DNA of 64,000 nt from Leucocoprinus leucothites (taxonomy: Eukaryota; Basidiomycota; Agaricomycetes; Agaricales; Agaricaceae). Under the pieces are notes generated by a model. That model worked only from the letters and a program-made list of their open reading frames with translations, made no database searches and was not told the DNA's origin. The DNA is taken from contig JAACJO010000018.1 in the NCBI GenBank assembly GCA_013368445.1, forward strand, positions 744,001 to 808,000. Reading direction: 5' to 3'. Positions 34,826-48,764 of the stretch are shown one piece after another (within the stretch, counting starts at the first letter, position 1; each line of letters begins with the position of its first letter). A program made the translations under genes and the position numbers.

Positions 34826-37800
34826 TCAATGAAGTTTGTGATGCTGTTTATATGTGTCTAGCATCTCCTGTGCATTCTTTAGGGTGTCTGCGGGCTGCCA
34901 TGTCCGTTCTGAATCGGGGTATCCCTTCCAGTGGATCAGATATTCAATCTTTCCACAATGTGTTTTGTGATGGTGAACAACATCTTTGACTTCCCATTCT
35001 TCCTCTCCTTCTATGAGATCAGGTGGTGGGTTCTCGAAATGATTTCCGTATTCATCATTCTCAGTTACTAACCATAGGAGTCCTACATGGAAGTGGGGAT
35101 GAACTTTCCATGTTTTGGGTAATTTTAGTTTGTAGTTCATGGGTCCAAGTTTCTTTGTGATTTCAAATGGTCCTATGTGTTTCACTGATAGTTTCCTTGA
35201 TGGTGCTCGAATAGGGAGATTGCATGAATCCAGCCAGACCTTCTGTCCTACTTCTAGTTTGGGGGGTGGGCCTTTGATGCACTCGGTCATAGTTTGCCTT
35301 GCTTTCTCATGTGAATCTTGTGTGGCAATGCAGATATTCTTTATCCAGTCAATGCAGCCTTCAGTTGCCAGGTTATTTGTTGGTTCTTGATTAGTTGGGA
35401 AAAATTTGAGGGAATGACCATACATCAGTTCAAAAGGTGTCTGTGATCTGTTGGAGTGGGTGCAAGAGTTGTGTGCAAATTCAACAAGGGGTAGTTTCTT
35501 TGGCCAGTCAAGAGCATTTTTGGAGCAGTAAGCAGAGAGGTACATTTCAATTTCCTGGTTGAAGCATTCAGTGGTACTGTCAGATTGAGGGTGATATGCA
35601 GTAGATTGTGCATGTTCTATTCCTAGCTTCTTGAACAGAGCTTGGACAGATTTAGCAATGAATCTAGGGTCTCGATTAGAGATAATTTTGTCTGGGGTTC
35701 CAAAATGCAAGAAGATGTTTTTGATTAATAGATCAGAGATGTGATCTGCAGTGGCTTCTTTTTGTGTTGGTACTATAATTATCCCTTTTGTGAGTCCGTG
35801 GTCCACTATGGACAAAATAGAATTGAATCCATTGACTTCTGGAAGATTGGTGATGAGACCCATAGCTATTTGTGCAAAGGGCTGCAAAGAGCATGGTCCT
35901 TTAATGGGTTGGAGTGGGGGCTTGAAAGGCCGTCTGTTGATTTTGTGCTGTTGACAGATTGGGCATCCTTTCATGTAGTTCTTGACAAAGGCTCTCATTC
36001 CAGGCCATGTGACATATTCTTCTAATTTTCGTATGGTTTCAGTAGTACCAGGGTGTCCTGCTGCTGGAGTGTTATGTACTCTTTGGAGTAAGTGTTTCTT
36101 GAAGGTGTTATTGGCAGGTAATGTGAAATGTCCCTTTTTGTTGATGTGGGGTGAGCCATCGGATTTCATTGGGAGTGATTCTTTGATTTCTGGATCAAGG
36201 ATATCAATGTCCATTGCTGGGAAGGATGATGTATCAAACATATGGGCAGGAATGGCTGCTTGCAGTTTCTCCTCTTCTTCTGTGATGTGGTCAGGTCTGT
36301 GTGAGAATGCATCAGCTGCGACATTTTTGATGCTGGCAATATGGCAGATCTTGACTTTATGGGTGCTGATAAGGGCGGACCATCAAATTGTCCATCAGGA
36401 TAACTTTGATGGTTTAGCCCAATGAATGATATTGTCATGATCTGTCCATATGATGGTTTCATGAGGTGAGCCATTGATGTAATGTCGCCATTCTTGCAAT
36501 GCATGGATGATTGTGAGGAATTCTTGTTTAAAGGTGTGATAGCACTTTTTGGTGGGGGAAAATCCTTTTGAGTGGAAGAAACATGGGCGCATGACTCTGT
36601 TTGAGTCTTTTTGAAGTAAAACCGCACCAGATGTGTGGTTAGAGATGTCAGTTTGTATTTCAAAAGGTTTTGTCAGATCAGGGGTTATAAGAACAGGTTC
36701 TTGTAGAAATTTCTTTTTGAGAGTGTCGAACAACAATTGAGCTTCTGAATTCCATTGAAATGGTTGATTTTTGGGAAGGAGAGCATTGAGGGGGGCTGTG
36801 TAGTGGGCATAATTTTGTATGAATTTTCAATAAAAGTTGCAGAATCCAATGAATTTGTGGATCTCTCATGGGTTTTTAGGTATGGGCCAATCCGCTATTC
36901 CTTTGAGTTTTATCAGGTCCATGCGAACTTCATCAGATGAAATTATGAATCCTAGATATGCCAATTTTTCTTTTTCAAAATCGCATTTCTCTACTTTGAG
37001 GTAGAGATCATGCTTTCGAAAGATTTCAAATACTTGGCGGGTGATTTCTTGTAGTTCTTGTTTTGTTTTTGCATGAATCAACACATCATCCATGTATATG
37101 ATGACCTTATTTTGATGGATGAGAGGAGCAAGGATGGTGTCCATCATATTCTGGAATGTCGCTGGGCTATTGCACATTCCAAGGAACATAACGGTCAGTT
37201 CGAATAATCCTTTGTGGGTATGAAAGGCTCCTTTCCATTGATCTCCATCGAAAATGCAAATGTTATTGTATCCAAGTTGTACATTGAGTGTGGTGAAGTA
37301 TTTCAATCCTTGAAGTCAGTCAAGGATTGATTGGATACTAGGGATTGGATAGGCATTTTTGATGATATGTTCATTGAGGTATCAGTAATCTTGACATGGT
37401 CTTAGAGATCCATTTTTCTTAGATACAAAGAAGCAAGGAGAAGCCATTGGTGACTTCAATGGTCTAATGTATCCCTTTTGTAGATTTTCTTCGATGAATT
37501 TGTTGAGTTCAAGTGTTTCTCCATATGATAATTTGTAAGAGGGAAAAGCTTTTGGTTGGAATGATGGTTTCATCTCAATTTTGTGATCGTGGGTTCGAGA
37601 TGGAGGAAATCTTTCACTTTTCTTCTTGTTGAAGAGATCAAGGAATTCATGAAGACAATTGGGTACAATCTTGGTGGGATCAGTTTCTTTCTTTTCTCTG
37701 TGTTGTTGGGTGAATGTCTGGGAATGTGATGTTTTGGCATTGAATTTGATAAAATGCTGTTCTGACAAGTTGAGTTCATCCAAGCTGATTGTGTTAGGAA

Positions 37801-38428
37801 ATGCTGAATCAAGTAATGCTGTGAATTCTTGGTTTTCAATGTAAGATCGCCAAGAAAGGGTTTTCTTGGTCCAATCTACATCAGGATTGTGTTTTGAAAA
37901 CCATGGGATTCCATAGATTATTCTGGGATGTCCTAGGTTTGCAATGATTGTGTTGGTTTTGATTCATTTTCTGTAAACAGTAGTTTCGATCACTACATAA
38001 TCAGTGATGGATGTATTTTCTACAACTGATCCATCTCTATTCCTGATGGCAAGGGGTTTCAGGAGTTTTCTTCTTGGAAGTTTCCATTCATTGACGAGAT
38101 CTTGATCGACAAGATTGGCTCCAGCTCCTGAGTCAAGGAGTGCTAAGGTATCCATGGTTCTCTCTGGTAGGTGCACTTTTAGGGGAAGATAAAGGGTGTT
38201 TGATTGCATGGGGGTAAGGGAAACTTCATTTAAATAAGAGAGTTGAGTCAGGGTCTTCAGTCTGGGATAGCTATTGTTCTGTAGTCCATTCGAGAAATAA
38301 ATAGGTCCATTGGAATCTGGAGTCAAAGAGCAAGAGGATAAATAAGAGGGTGTGCACTGTCCAGTAGAGGGTTTTGATGAGTTAGACGTGGATGCTAATT
38401 GTCTGAGGCAAAATCCTGGATTTCTCAA
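34826..38428 (-). pseudogene. gypsy pol (protease, RT, RNase H, integrase, chromodomain), outer element
   Basis: Aspartic protease ALLDSGAGANLV lies near 38110-38145. Reverse transcriptase has KGYIRPLKSPMASPCFFV and the catalytic box IIYMDDVL near 37090. RNase H frames lie at 36736-36166. Integrase (36241 onward) has the zinc-binding end HPGTTETIRKL...CPICQQHK, then a D,D,E core with SIVDHGLTKGI and GIEHAQSTAYHPQSDSTTE. A chromodomain ends the protein, with EYLIHWKGYPDSERTWQP, which in this clade directs integration to modified chromatin. Frames are split by stops, several at expected tryptophan codons, for example between protease and RT and within RT. Chromovirus clade assignment is secure; activity is excluded. 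Confidence 0.85.
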
Positions 38429-40487
38429 TGGATGAATCTGGGTTGATCAGCATGTTCATTATAGACATTTACAACTTCTTTGTCATCTGGGATACTTTGG
38501 ACAATTTTGTTGAGTTGCATGCTTTGGAAGCGTCTCTGTGCCTTCTTGTCATTATCACATGGTTTCCTAGGCAATACAGGTCGCTTATGCTTGGCATTTT
38601 TGGATTGGGAACTTCTGGGAATTTTTAAAAGGTGTGTTTTATGTTTGGGACAATCTCTGGTGAAGTGTCCAGTTTGTTCACATTCAAAACATGTCCCTTT
38701 CCTAAGGCTTTCCTTTGGGCATGTAGAAAGGATTGTGTCAAACACTTGTAGGATTGAGTGTTTAACGTTCTCTTGATGATCATCGTCGTTGCTTTCACTT
38801 TCATCAGATGATGAATCATTGTTTTGTTGGTAGCCTTGAGAAATCATGAAGTTCTGAAGTAATGCTTCTATAGCATCAATGTCCATTGTGTTTGGGTCCT
38901 GATGAGGTTGGAGCAGGATGTAGCCTTGACCCTGGTGATAATTGCGCCTTTTTGGTTTTGCCATCTTTCTTCTGGAGTATATCTGGGGGTGTCTTCAATA
39001 CTAGTCTGCCTCCATTCTTTCAGTTTCATCTGCTGCACAGGCTGCCATGAACCATTCCTCCAAGTTGTTTCCTGGATGTTTTGAAATAGCACAGATTGCA
39101 ATGCTCAGGTTGAGACCTTCTCTGAATTGATGGATGAGTTGTTGGGTTTCTTGGACTCTGGCTTGGTTAGCCAGGATTCGGAACTCCATGATGTAGGTCT
39201 CAACAGGTCTTTGCATTTGTTTAAGTGTGAGCCATTTTCTGAGGAAGCTTTCTCCTTCATTGAATAGTAGGAATGATTGATCCAAGGCTTGCCAAAATGC
39301 ATTGGTGGTACCGAAGGTAGGTACTCCATTTTGCATGTGATGGGTAAGGAAGTCTCTTCTCCAGAAACTTGCTCCTTCTCCCATGTTGTATAATGCACAG
39401 ATGATGGTATCATGGTCAGATGGGAATTGATCATGGTTGGCCAAGAAGTATAATGCAAGTTGTTCTTTCCATCTTTGATAATCCTGAGTGATGCCATTGA
39501 ATTCTTTGGGTAGGTCATATTTGACTCCTCTATTGTACTGCTGGGGTTGCTGTTGTTGTGGTTGTCCAAAGAATCCTCCTCCGCCTCCACCACCTCCTCC
39601 TCCACCTTCTCCTCTGCCTCCTCCTCCTCCTCCATCTGGACTTCCAGGCAGTCCTTTCCCCTTGAAACCTTGTGGTACTGGTTGATAGACATTATATTCT
39701 GGATTATTGGCTCTATATCCGAATGTGTTTGCTGCCAAGACTTTGGCTCTTCTATTGAATTCACTGGATTCCATCAGTGATCCTGCTCTTTGAGATCTAT
39801 AGGAGATTTCAGAATCTGATTGGGATGGGGTGGTAATGGTGGAAGATCCTTGTGAAGGCATTTCTTGGGTTTCAATTGGTCTGAGTTGGAGTCTGAGTGG
39901 TTCTGTCTGGGCAAGGTTTTCAAGTCTAGTGAAGGTTTCTTTGAGTTGGGATTGGTGTTCTTCTTCATGTTGTCTACTTCTTTGTCTTTGGATAGCTGGG
40001 AGTAGTGAGGGTTTTGTGGGAGGGGTTGGAAGGTTTGGGAGTTGTTGTGAAAAGAGGGTGTTCTGAGATTCTCAGGTTTCAATTGGTGAGTTTCCACTGG
40101 TTGATTCTTGTTGTTCATTTTCGGGATGGAAATGGCTTTGGAATCTCTTGGAGAGGCATGCTGCAAGGTGTGGGGGGTCTGCTCTTCTACAATTGTTGGA
40201 AGATGAGGTTTCAGGCATTCACAAACAACAATTGATGGGTATCATTTGAGTATTAGTTCAATTATACGTTGTTGTGTATCAGGTGTGATATTAGTTCTAA
40301 AAATAGAATCAATAGAGTTGGATGAATTTGGATTTTTGTCAGATTCATAATCTGAATAGTTTTTAGTTTGATCATTGATCTCGCTGATCCACGATGGTGA
40401 TTCTGGTTCTTCAGATGATGTTAGTCTACTAGTCAGACGCTCATGGTCAGACTCTTCTGATTGGCTACCTTTGTAGTTTGTACGCAA
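38425..40487 (-). pseudogene. gypsy gag region, outer element
   Basis: Frames at 40487-40242, 40166-39774, 39861-39001 and 38964-38425. They contain a glycine-rich stretch (about 39580-39640, GGGGGGR type), a retrotrans_gag-like block (YQRWKEQLALYFLANHD, then FRILANQARVQETQQL) and a CCHC zinc knuckle CFECEQTGHFTRDC near 38660-38705. Stops interrupt it. Confidence 0.8.
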
Positions 40488-40522
40488 GAAATCAGGTCAG
40501 TTCTTTGGCATGTGCCAGGGGT

Positions 40523-41152
40523 TGTTATAGTGATGCCAGCCCAGTCCTAAGCTGGCACAATAAGTATTAACTTGATCTTATCAAAGGGGACTCCTTCTTG
40601 GTAAGCAACAAAGTCATTTACTAAGTCAGAGTTATAATATGACAATTATAAGAGTAAAGACTTTAGTAATTGAGATCTTAGGGCTTAAGTTCAATTCAAC
40701 TTTGTGTAGATAAAGGCTTGTATTGAGTCTCCACCTAACCAAGTAGAAACAATGTTTCTCCTTGGTAGATGTTGATGACTTATATACAATACAGGTCTGT
40801 ATCTATTATTAACTAGGGCTAAGGGCTTCTAATGAAAGAAGAGAAGCATGCAGCTTCCTTAATGCTAATTAAACTATATAAGACGTGATCTGTTAAAGAA
40901 GCTTTAGAAGTTCTTCTAAAGAAGTTCTTCTTTAATCATCTGATTGATCACAAGATAAGTCCAAATATAGCGCAGCTATATTTAACAACCACATGTTATC
41001 AAAAGGTAAACAGAACCAAACAAGTTATAACAAACTGGAAAATACAAGAACAAATAAGATGAAAACATAATTGTGATATTACTTAAGTAAAGCTAATATC
41101 GACTTTGTATTGTATAGGAAACAAATGCTAGATATAATCAATATACATAACA
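40523..41152 (-). repeat. 3' LTR of the nested gypsy element
   Basis: 630 bp, nearly identical to 48765-49394. Differences are mainly G/A and T/C changes in the first 130 bp (for example TGATGCCAGCC against TGACACCAGCC). Confidence 0.92.
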
Positions 41153-41225
41153 TTATCCCTTTCCTAGCTAAGATGTCCACATCTTAGTAACTATCTAAGT
41201 CACTAAGGTAAATTACCTTTACCAT

Positions 41226-42552
41226 CTATGTTGAAGTTGGCTTCACCACCGTAATGAGATTTGTAATTGCCATCTTCATATGGGGGTGTAAGGGGGTGGT
41301 CTCCTTTATAGATGCAAGAAGTTTGACCATAATAGGGATGTCTGCTCGGACTGCGTCCTCAATGGTTTGGATGGGAGGAACAGACTGAGGTCTGGAGACG
41401 ACCATACTGTCTTCCTTATGGTGCAGGTTTACAGCCTCATCGCAGCGTAAAAGGAGGGTTGTAGGTGGGGCCAAGAGTGGTGGTGTTAATGGCTGTGGAT
41501 GTTGGATTATATCATTTGGATCAAAGTCCATCGACATTGGTGATGGGGGTGCTGTGATTACCAGTTGGTATACCGGACTGGCAGGGCTGTACTCTGGCAG
41601 ACTCAGAGATGGACTGCAGAGCAAGAGCCTTGGCAGCATCAACTCCCTTGGTAATGGAAAGTGCTACCAGGGTGACTGGGGGTAGATCCTGTTGAGCAAT
41701 TCCTTTATAAGGATTTCAGGAACAATACCTGGTGAAATGGCTGGGGGTGAAAGTGTTGCACCAGGTGCAATGATATCCTGGGCAAAGTGTCTTGATATGA
41801 CCCATTCTGTGACATATGTCGCAGGTTCGACTAGTACATCCAGACCAAGTTGCATCTCAATTGGTATTTCAAGGAGGCTCATTAGTAGGCATTAGAGGGG
41901 GTGTACTTGGTAATATGGCATTGTGTGTAGCCACATCATGACATTGCTGAGGTTTGATGCTAGGTGTGGAAGTTTTTTCTTTGTCATCAGCTGGGGCACA
42001 CTCAGAATCCTGTGCACATTGCTCTGGAGCTTGTTGATGCTTGAGCATAGTGAAGTAATCTCCATCCGGGTTGGTGCATTTGACGTGTCAGATGATGTTC
42101 TGAGTATAGGGACCCCTAGGGATATGGTGTGCCAGATTACTAAGATAGAAGTCCATTTCTTCCTGGAGACACTTGTATTCACTTCTTGCAGAAGCGAGAG
42201 CATCAAGGTGATCCCCAATGTTGTAGACATATGAAGTGAGTCTAGGATTGCTGCCGTAGGCAGACAGAAAGTCAACAGCTGTCTGTTCTCAAAGAAATGC
42301 ACATTGTAGGATGGCATTCTCTTTATAGGGTGAAGAGTTTTCACTGCTAGTGTCTCCACCTGCACTATCTCCAGCAGGGGAAGTGGTGCCTTGTTCTTGC
42401 AATGGGGCAAGACCAGGACTTTCCTCGACCTTGTTTGCATCATTGATGGTGTTAGTCAGTGTAGTAGGAGGGGTAAGAGGTGAGGGCGATTCGCAAATAA
42501 TAGTTCCAAAGACTGGTACTGCTGGTTGTTTACTGACTTCTGGAGTAGTCAT
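41226..42552 (-). pseudogene. post-pol ORF of the nested gypsy element
   Basis: Frames 42552-42289, 42443-41892, 41882-41664 and 41642-41226 lie between the chromodomain and the 3' LTR. They are proline/threonine-rich with no recognised domain. Ending near the polypurine tract, they mirror the extra frame of the outer element, so the clade seems to carry a genuine third ORF. Confidence 0.55.
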
Positions 42553-42567
42553 TGAAACTGGGGAATG

Positions 42568-45500
42568 TTAAGAGAGATTGTGCTGGGTTTTATACTCTTG
42601 AATTATTTCTTTTGAATTTTCAAGATTTTTCTCTGGTTCCCATGAGTCTTTGGTAGGCCCGTATCCTTTCCATTGAATTAGGTATTCTATTTTTGTTCCT
42701 GAGTGTAGTCTGTGAGTTCTATAATTTAGGACTACTTTGACTTCATATTGTTCTTCTCCTGAGACAAGAACAGGTGGTGGTTTAGGATTGTGTTTCCCAT
42801 AAATGTCATTCTCAGTTACTGGCATGAGGAGTGAAACATGGAACTTGTTGTGAATTTTCCACTTTGGTGGTAGTCTGAGTTCATAGTTGACTGGAGAGGT
42901 CTTTCTAATAATAGTAAATGGTCCTTCTCTTCTCTGGTTGAGCTTCTTAGAAGCATAGGGCAAAGGGAGATTTTGGTTATCTAACCAAACTTGGTCTCCT
43001 ACTTTGAATGGCATCCATGGTTGGTTCTTTCATTGAGCCATCATGAGACATGTTCGTTCATGTGCCTCTAGAGCTGCTTCTCGAACTTGTTCTAAGAATA
43101 AGGACTTCTCATTGATAGAACGTGTGTCTGTCTCTTTATCTGAGATGTACACTTGTGGGTTATATCCCAGTATTAATTCATATGGTGAGTGTTTTCTTCC
43201 AGAATGGGGTTTTGTATTGTGTATGAATTCAATCATTGGAAGTGCTCATTTCCATATTATCAGATTTTGTGATGTGTAAACTGCTAAGTAAAACTCAATT
43301 TCTTGGTTGTACCTTTTGGTAGTACCATCTGTCTGTGGATGATATGCTGTAGACAGGGCTGGTGTAATATTGAGTTTTTCGTATAATTTTTGCATCGATT
43401 TAGCAGCAAATCATGGATCTCAATCTGAGATGATTTTGTTGGGTGTTCCATATTTCAAAAATACTTTGTCAATAAGAATTTCAGCAATGCCATCAGCATT
43501 TACTGTCTTCTTTGTTGGAGTTAGGATTATCCCTTTTGTAAGTCCATGGTCCACTATGGACAATATACAATCATATCCGTCGTCAGGTGGTAGATCTGTG
43601 ATAAGATCCATGGATATTTGGGAAAAGGGCCTTGTGGAAGAAGGGCCTTTAATCGGTTGCATTGGTGGTTTAACCAGATGATGGTTAATTTTGTACTGTT
43701 GACAAATAGGGCATCCTTTCATGTAGGTTTGAATGTATGTGTTCATTCCAGGCCAGTAAACTAATTTAGATAGTTTACAGAATGTTTTAGCTGTTCCTGG
43801 GTGTCTTGATGTCTCGTGATTATGTACATGTTGTAGAAGTCTTCTTTTTAGTTCAGCATCTTCAGGTATCACATGTCTTCCCTGATATTTATAAATGCCA
43901 TCATCTCCAGTAAATCTTTCAGATGGGGTGATCTTCTCTTGTTTATTTTTGATTTCTTCTTTAATTTCCTCAGAAAGGAAGTTAATGAATTTTTCTGATG
44001 GTATCACAACGAGATCTTTGTTATTCTTTCCATCTGGAACTAGGTCTGGTCTTCTGCTCAATGCGTCAGCAAGAGTATTTTTATTTCCAGTCAAATGTTT
44101 TATGGAGTAATGGAAGCATGTCATGTATAGCATCTATCTGGCTTGTCTTTGGTTTGATTGTTGTGGTTCTCACCATCTGGTGAGATTCTCATGATCAGAC
44201 CATATGATGATGGGGTGTGCTGATCCTTCAAGGTAGTGTCGCCATTCCTTTAGTGCTCTAATAATAGCAAGGAATTCTTGGTCAGACACATGATAGTTTT
44301 GTTCCGCAGGGTTAATGGTTTGTGAATAATAAGCCACAGGGTGCTTATCTCCATTTGAATCTCTTTGGAGTAGTACTGCTCCTGTAGCAAATGCGGAAGC
44401 ATTGCATTTGATTTCGAATGGCTTTGACTTGTCAACTATTTGAAGTATAGGTTGCTTAAGGAATTGTTCCTTGAGCTTCTCAAAGCTCTTCTGTGCTTCT
44501 GGATTCCATTCGAATTTCGTTGTTTTGTGAAGTAATGCATTAAGTGGTTGTGCAATAGCTGAGAAGTTGTGAATGAATTTTCTGTAGAAGTTACAGAAAC
44601 CAATAAATTGTCAGATATTTCAGACAGACTTGGGCACAGGCCAATCCTGTATACCCTTGAGTTTGACTGGGTCCATATTGATGGAGTCAGGAGTTATGAT
44701 AACTCCGAGATACTCTAGATGTTGCTTCTCAAATTCACATTTCTCAGTCTTTAAATACAGCTTGTTTTCTTGTAGAATTTTCAAGACTTGTTTAGTAAGT
44801 CTTTCGAGTTGTTCTTTCATTTTCACATGGATAAGAATGTCATCCACGTAAATAATAACTCCGCCTTTCTCAGTAAGGTCTTTAAAGATGTGATCCATCA
44901 TGGATTGGAAAGTAGCAGGTGAGTTTCTCATTCCAAAGAACATGACTGTGGGTTCATATAACCCATTAGGAGTGCGGAATGCCACTTTCCATTCATGTCC
45001 CTCATGGATTTGGACATTGTTATATCCTAGTTGGACATCTAGCTTGGTAAACCAATTAGATCCTTTGAGTTTATCCATGATTCATGATATGCTCGGTATA
45101 GGATGAGCATTCTTTATCATATTCTTGTTAAGGAATCAATAGTCTTGACATGGGCATAAGTCTCCTCCTTTCTTTCCTACAAAGAAGAAAGAAGAGGCCA
45201 TAGGCGACTTGGATTTCCAAATATATCCCTTTCATAGGTTTTTGGAAATAAACTTGTCAAGTTCAGTTCTTTCCTGAGGTGTTAGGTGATAAACTGGCAT
45301 GCATTTGGGTTCAAATTCGGGTATAGTCTCGATTTTATGATCCCAAGGACATCTGGGTGGTAATTTCTCAGATTCATCTTTGTTGAAGACTTTGAGAAAC
45401 TGATGAAATTTCTTCAGTATGGCTTTTACAGGGTTAGATTTCCGTTTAGGTTTAGTAGCTGAGTTGTGAAGTTGTTGTGATGTGTTAGACTTCACATTGA

Positions 45501-45978
45501 TTTCATAATACAACTGATTGATGGAATCAGTTTTTGCTTTGGTTAATTTGATTGTGTGAGAGTTTTCATCTCGCCAACATAATGATAGTTTCTGCCAATC
45601 AACGTCAGGATTGAATCTCTTTAACCATGTGATTCCTAAGAATAGTTGGTTTGATCCAAGTTTGACTATTCTTGGGGAGATCATCATAATCTTGTTGTTC
45701 ACTTCTATTTTTAATTTTGTATAGTGAGTACAACTTCCTGATAGGTTTTGTGTTCCATCAGTGTTACGGATTTTGATTGCCTTCTTCATCTTGAATTTTG
45801 GCAAGTTGTAGGTATTGACTAATTGTGGGTCAATAAATTCTCCACTAGCTCCTGAGTCGAGTAGTGCTTGTAGGTTGTGTTTTGCTCTTGTTGTATGGAG
45901 CAATATTGGTATATGTACTGTTAATCCTTTGTTTGATTGAAGATTGATGATGTCTATCTGATCTTCATGAGTACTCAA
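42568..45978 (-). pseudogene. gypsy pol, nested element
   Basis: Protease-like LLDSGASGEFIDPQLV lies near 45830-45880 and RT with GGVIIYVDDILIH near 44830-44870. RNase H is around 44435-44100. Integrase (44133-43030) has HPGTAKTFCKLSKLVYWPGM and CPICQQYK followed by SIVDHGLTKGI. A terminal chromodomain has IEYLIQWKGYGPTKDSWEP (43014-42568). Several stops separate these frames, commonly where tryptophan is expected. Confidence 0.85.
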
Positions 45979-48181
45979 AAATTTTCATTTGAGTATTCTT
46001 GAAACAGATCATCTTCATCACTAGCTTGGTCTATTTTGTAGACCATGGCATTGGGATCTTTCCTTTTAGGCTTGAAAGGTCTACGATTCCCTTGTTTCAG
46101 TTTGGACTGGGACTTCTGTGTCTGCTTCAATCCCATGTTTGTCTTTCCTCTTGACTTAAACCAAACCTTCCTTGCCGGACAAGATTTAGCGAAATGTCCT
46201 TTCTTGTGGCAGAAGAAGCATTCTCCTCTCTTGAGTGTGATTCTCTGCTCATTGGTGAGAACGTTATTGATGATGTGGGAGTATAGTGAACCATAGACAT
46301 CTCTGTCTGTGTTGCTTGGTCCTTCATTGTACACTTGGTTGATGTCTTCTCCATCACTCTCCTCTTCTTCAGGATTATCATCATCCTCTGCACCAAGTTC
46401 ATATATACCTCCCTCGTCTGCTTCCCAATCATCTTCGACTGATAATCAGTATATGCTTCTTGATATTCTGTCAATATCCATGTCCCACTCAGATCGTCTG
46501 GGTCTAGGTAGGGGTTGACTATAGATGTCATTATATCATGGTTGAGGTCTGTGTGGTCTACTATTCTTTTTGGTCTTTCTTGATCTGTTTGAAGATCCTG
46601 GATTAGAATTTCCAATGTGGTATCTCCTTTGCTCTTGGACAACTTTGTATGCCTGTCTTGCAGCAGTTTTCCACTCATCGAGGGTTTGGGGGTCAGATCG
46701 GGAGGCTTCAAATCTGACATCATTGTCAAGTCCTTCGGTGAAGTAAGATCGGAGAGAAGTGCTGTCAGTAAGTCCTGCACATGAGGCAAGGATGGAAAAA
46801 TTGGCGATGTATTCTTTGATGTATTTGTTTCATTGTCTGTAATAACGGAGCTCTCTTTCAGCCTCAAAGCTCTGTTGTGTTGGAGCAAATGACTGTTCGA
46901 GTGCATTCTTGAACTAGTCAAAGGTGTGTGGGATGTGTCCTGCTTGGGTAGCTGCAGTTGCTTGACTAAGTCTGTAATCCTGTTGCTATAACTTGGCAGC
47001 TCCATTGAGTAGTCCAAGGGTGTAGTTGATTCTTGATTGGTCATCTGTGACACCATATGAGTTGAAGTAGAGTTCGACTTCAGCCATCCATGGTCTATAG
47101 TAGCTTGGGTTACCATCAAACCTGTTGGGCTTTGGGAATTTGAGCTGGAATCCTGGCTGAGGTTGTGCCATGTTTTGATTTTGTGGGGGGTTTGGATTAG
47201 GATTTGGTGGTCCTCCTCCTGGTCCTCCTGGTCCTCCTAGTCCTCCAGGCAGATTACCTCCAGGACTTGGTGGTCCTCCTTGTGGTCTTGGTGGTGGTGG
47301 TGTGGGGCTTCTTTGATTTGAAGAACCTCCTGGGTTGGTGACAACTGCCTTTGCTTTCCCTTTTGTTTGGGTGTTAGTGGGTACAGTGATGGTGGTACTG
47401 GCTGTAGTAATGTTGGGATTGGTTGTTGGTAGGGTACTGGTACTGGCAATACTGGTGGGGGAATTGGTAAAGCTAAAGGGGATAGGGTTCATAACAGGAC
47501 TGAGAAACCTTGGGCTATGTCCAAAGGCTGGGCTCAAGGTGTAAGAAGGGGGTCTATCAACTCTGGGCTTCTCTGGGGATTTGAGTTTGAGATTATCGAT
47601 TGCCCATGTGAGTGCTTCTGCTTCCTCTTCTGTTCGATTTCCTTCAGATTCCTGTTGGCTTCTATTTCTGCTATCTGTTCCTTCTTTGTCTTCTTCTTCT
47701 TCATTGTCTTCATCAGCTTCAGATTCTTCTGAGCTTGGAGTGTCAACTCTGGGCTCTGAATTATTTTCTTGAGAGGTTTCTCCAGTTCTTGGGGTAATGT
47801 CAAGGACTGGTTCTGGTTCAATGGTCCTGCTGGATTCTACAGGGGTTTCTGGAAATGGAATTTGTCATCTTCTTGCTTCTTCAGTGTATTGTTGTGGAGT
47901 AACGTCTCGAAGTTCTTCAAGACTAGCTCCTCTCTCAATTTGTTGTTTGATAGTTCTGTGAAGTTGCTTGTGACCAAATGCAGCAAATTCGGCTTCAAGG
48001 ATCTCTTCTTGTTCTTTCTTGATTGGGACACAGGCAATTTTCCCTTTGTGTTCTTTGATGTAGTAAAATCTTCCTGATCCTTTACTTTTGTAGAATCTTG
48101 TTCTTTGGGTTTCACTGTAGTAAGTACTATAGAATTCCTCTGGGAATTCCTTTCTTGTGAAGATTTTGACCTGTCTTGCAA
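45975..48181 (-). pseudogene. gypsy gag, nested element
   Basis: Frames run from 48181 through 47821, 47537 and 47119 to 45975. They include a Pro/Gly-rich linker (about 47160-47330), the gag core KFPKPNRFDGNPSYYRPWM and AEVELYFNSYG (47040-47130), and LRSYFTEGLDNDVRFEASR. A CCHC knuckle CFFCHKKGHFAKSC lies near 46170-46220. Stops break it into pieces. Confidence 0.8.
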
Positions 48182-48764
48182 ACTCTGCTGGGTCTGTTGT
48201 GGGCTATGTTTATGGGTGCCTATAGAGACACCTGGTATGGTCTTAAATGGTAAATTGTCCTTAAGACAATTATCACACTTGCAGTTTGATTCTGCTGTGA
48301 TTGGTAAATTAGTTTATAGTCACTTTTGACTCACCTTTATAGTCACTAGGACTGTGTATTTATAGTCTTTTAAGACTTCTAACAGATAAACTGTCTTCCA
48401 AGTATTTACCCTCGGATCTGGTATTCTTCAGAGATATGCCTATTCTTCTGGCAAATTTCTCCCTTCTGAGTATCTACCCTCAGGTCTGGTATCTTATTTG
48501 AGATTTAGGTACAATGACCTTAACTCTCACTAGCCTCCAAATGTTTTAAGAGTGTGGGTATTCACTTAGATCAATAAGAGTGACCCTCAACTATTCCACT
48601 AGTTGGCAATGTGTGTTGACCCTCTCTTCATTGTTATGCACAATAGCTTTGGGACAGCTTGTGTGATAACCACAATAACCCAAATTGACAGTGTTTGCAA
48701 TGTTGTTGGGTTACTGGGCAAAGTAACAGCTCTGTGCTAACAGAGAAGGATTGTTTCTACTTAA

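Noticed and set aside
39488..39685. Polyproline protein on the plus strand
   Set aside because: Antisense of the glycine-rich stretch of the gypsy gag.
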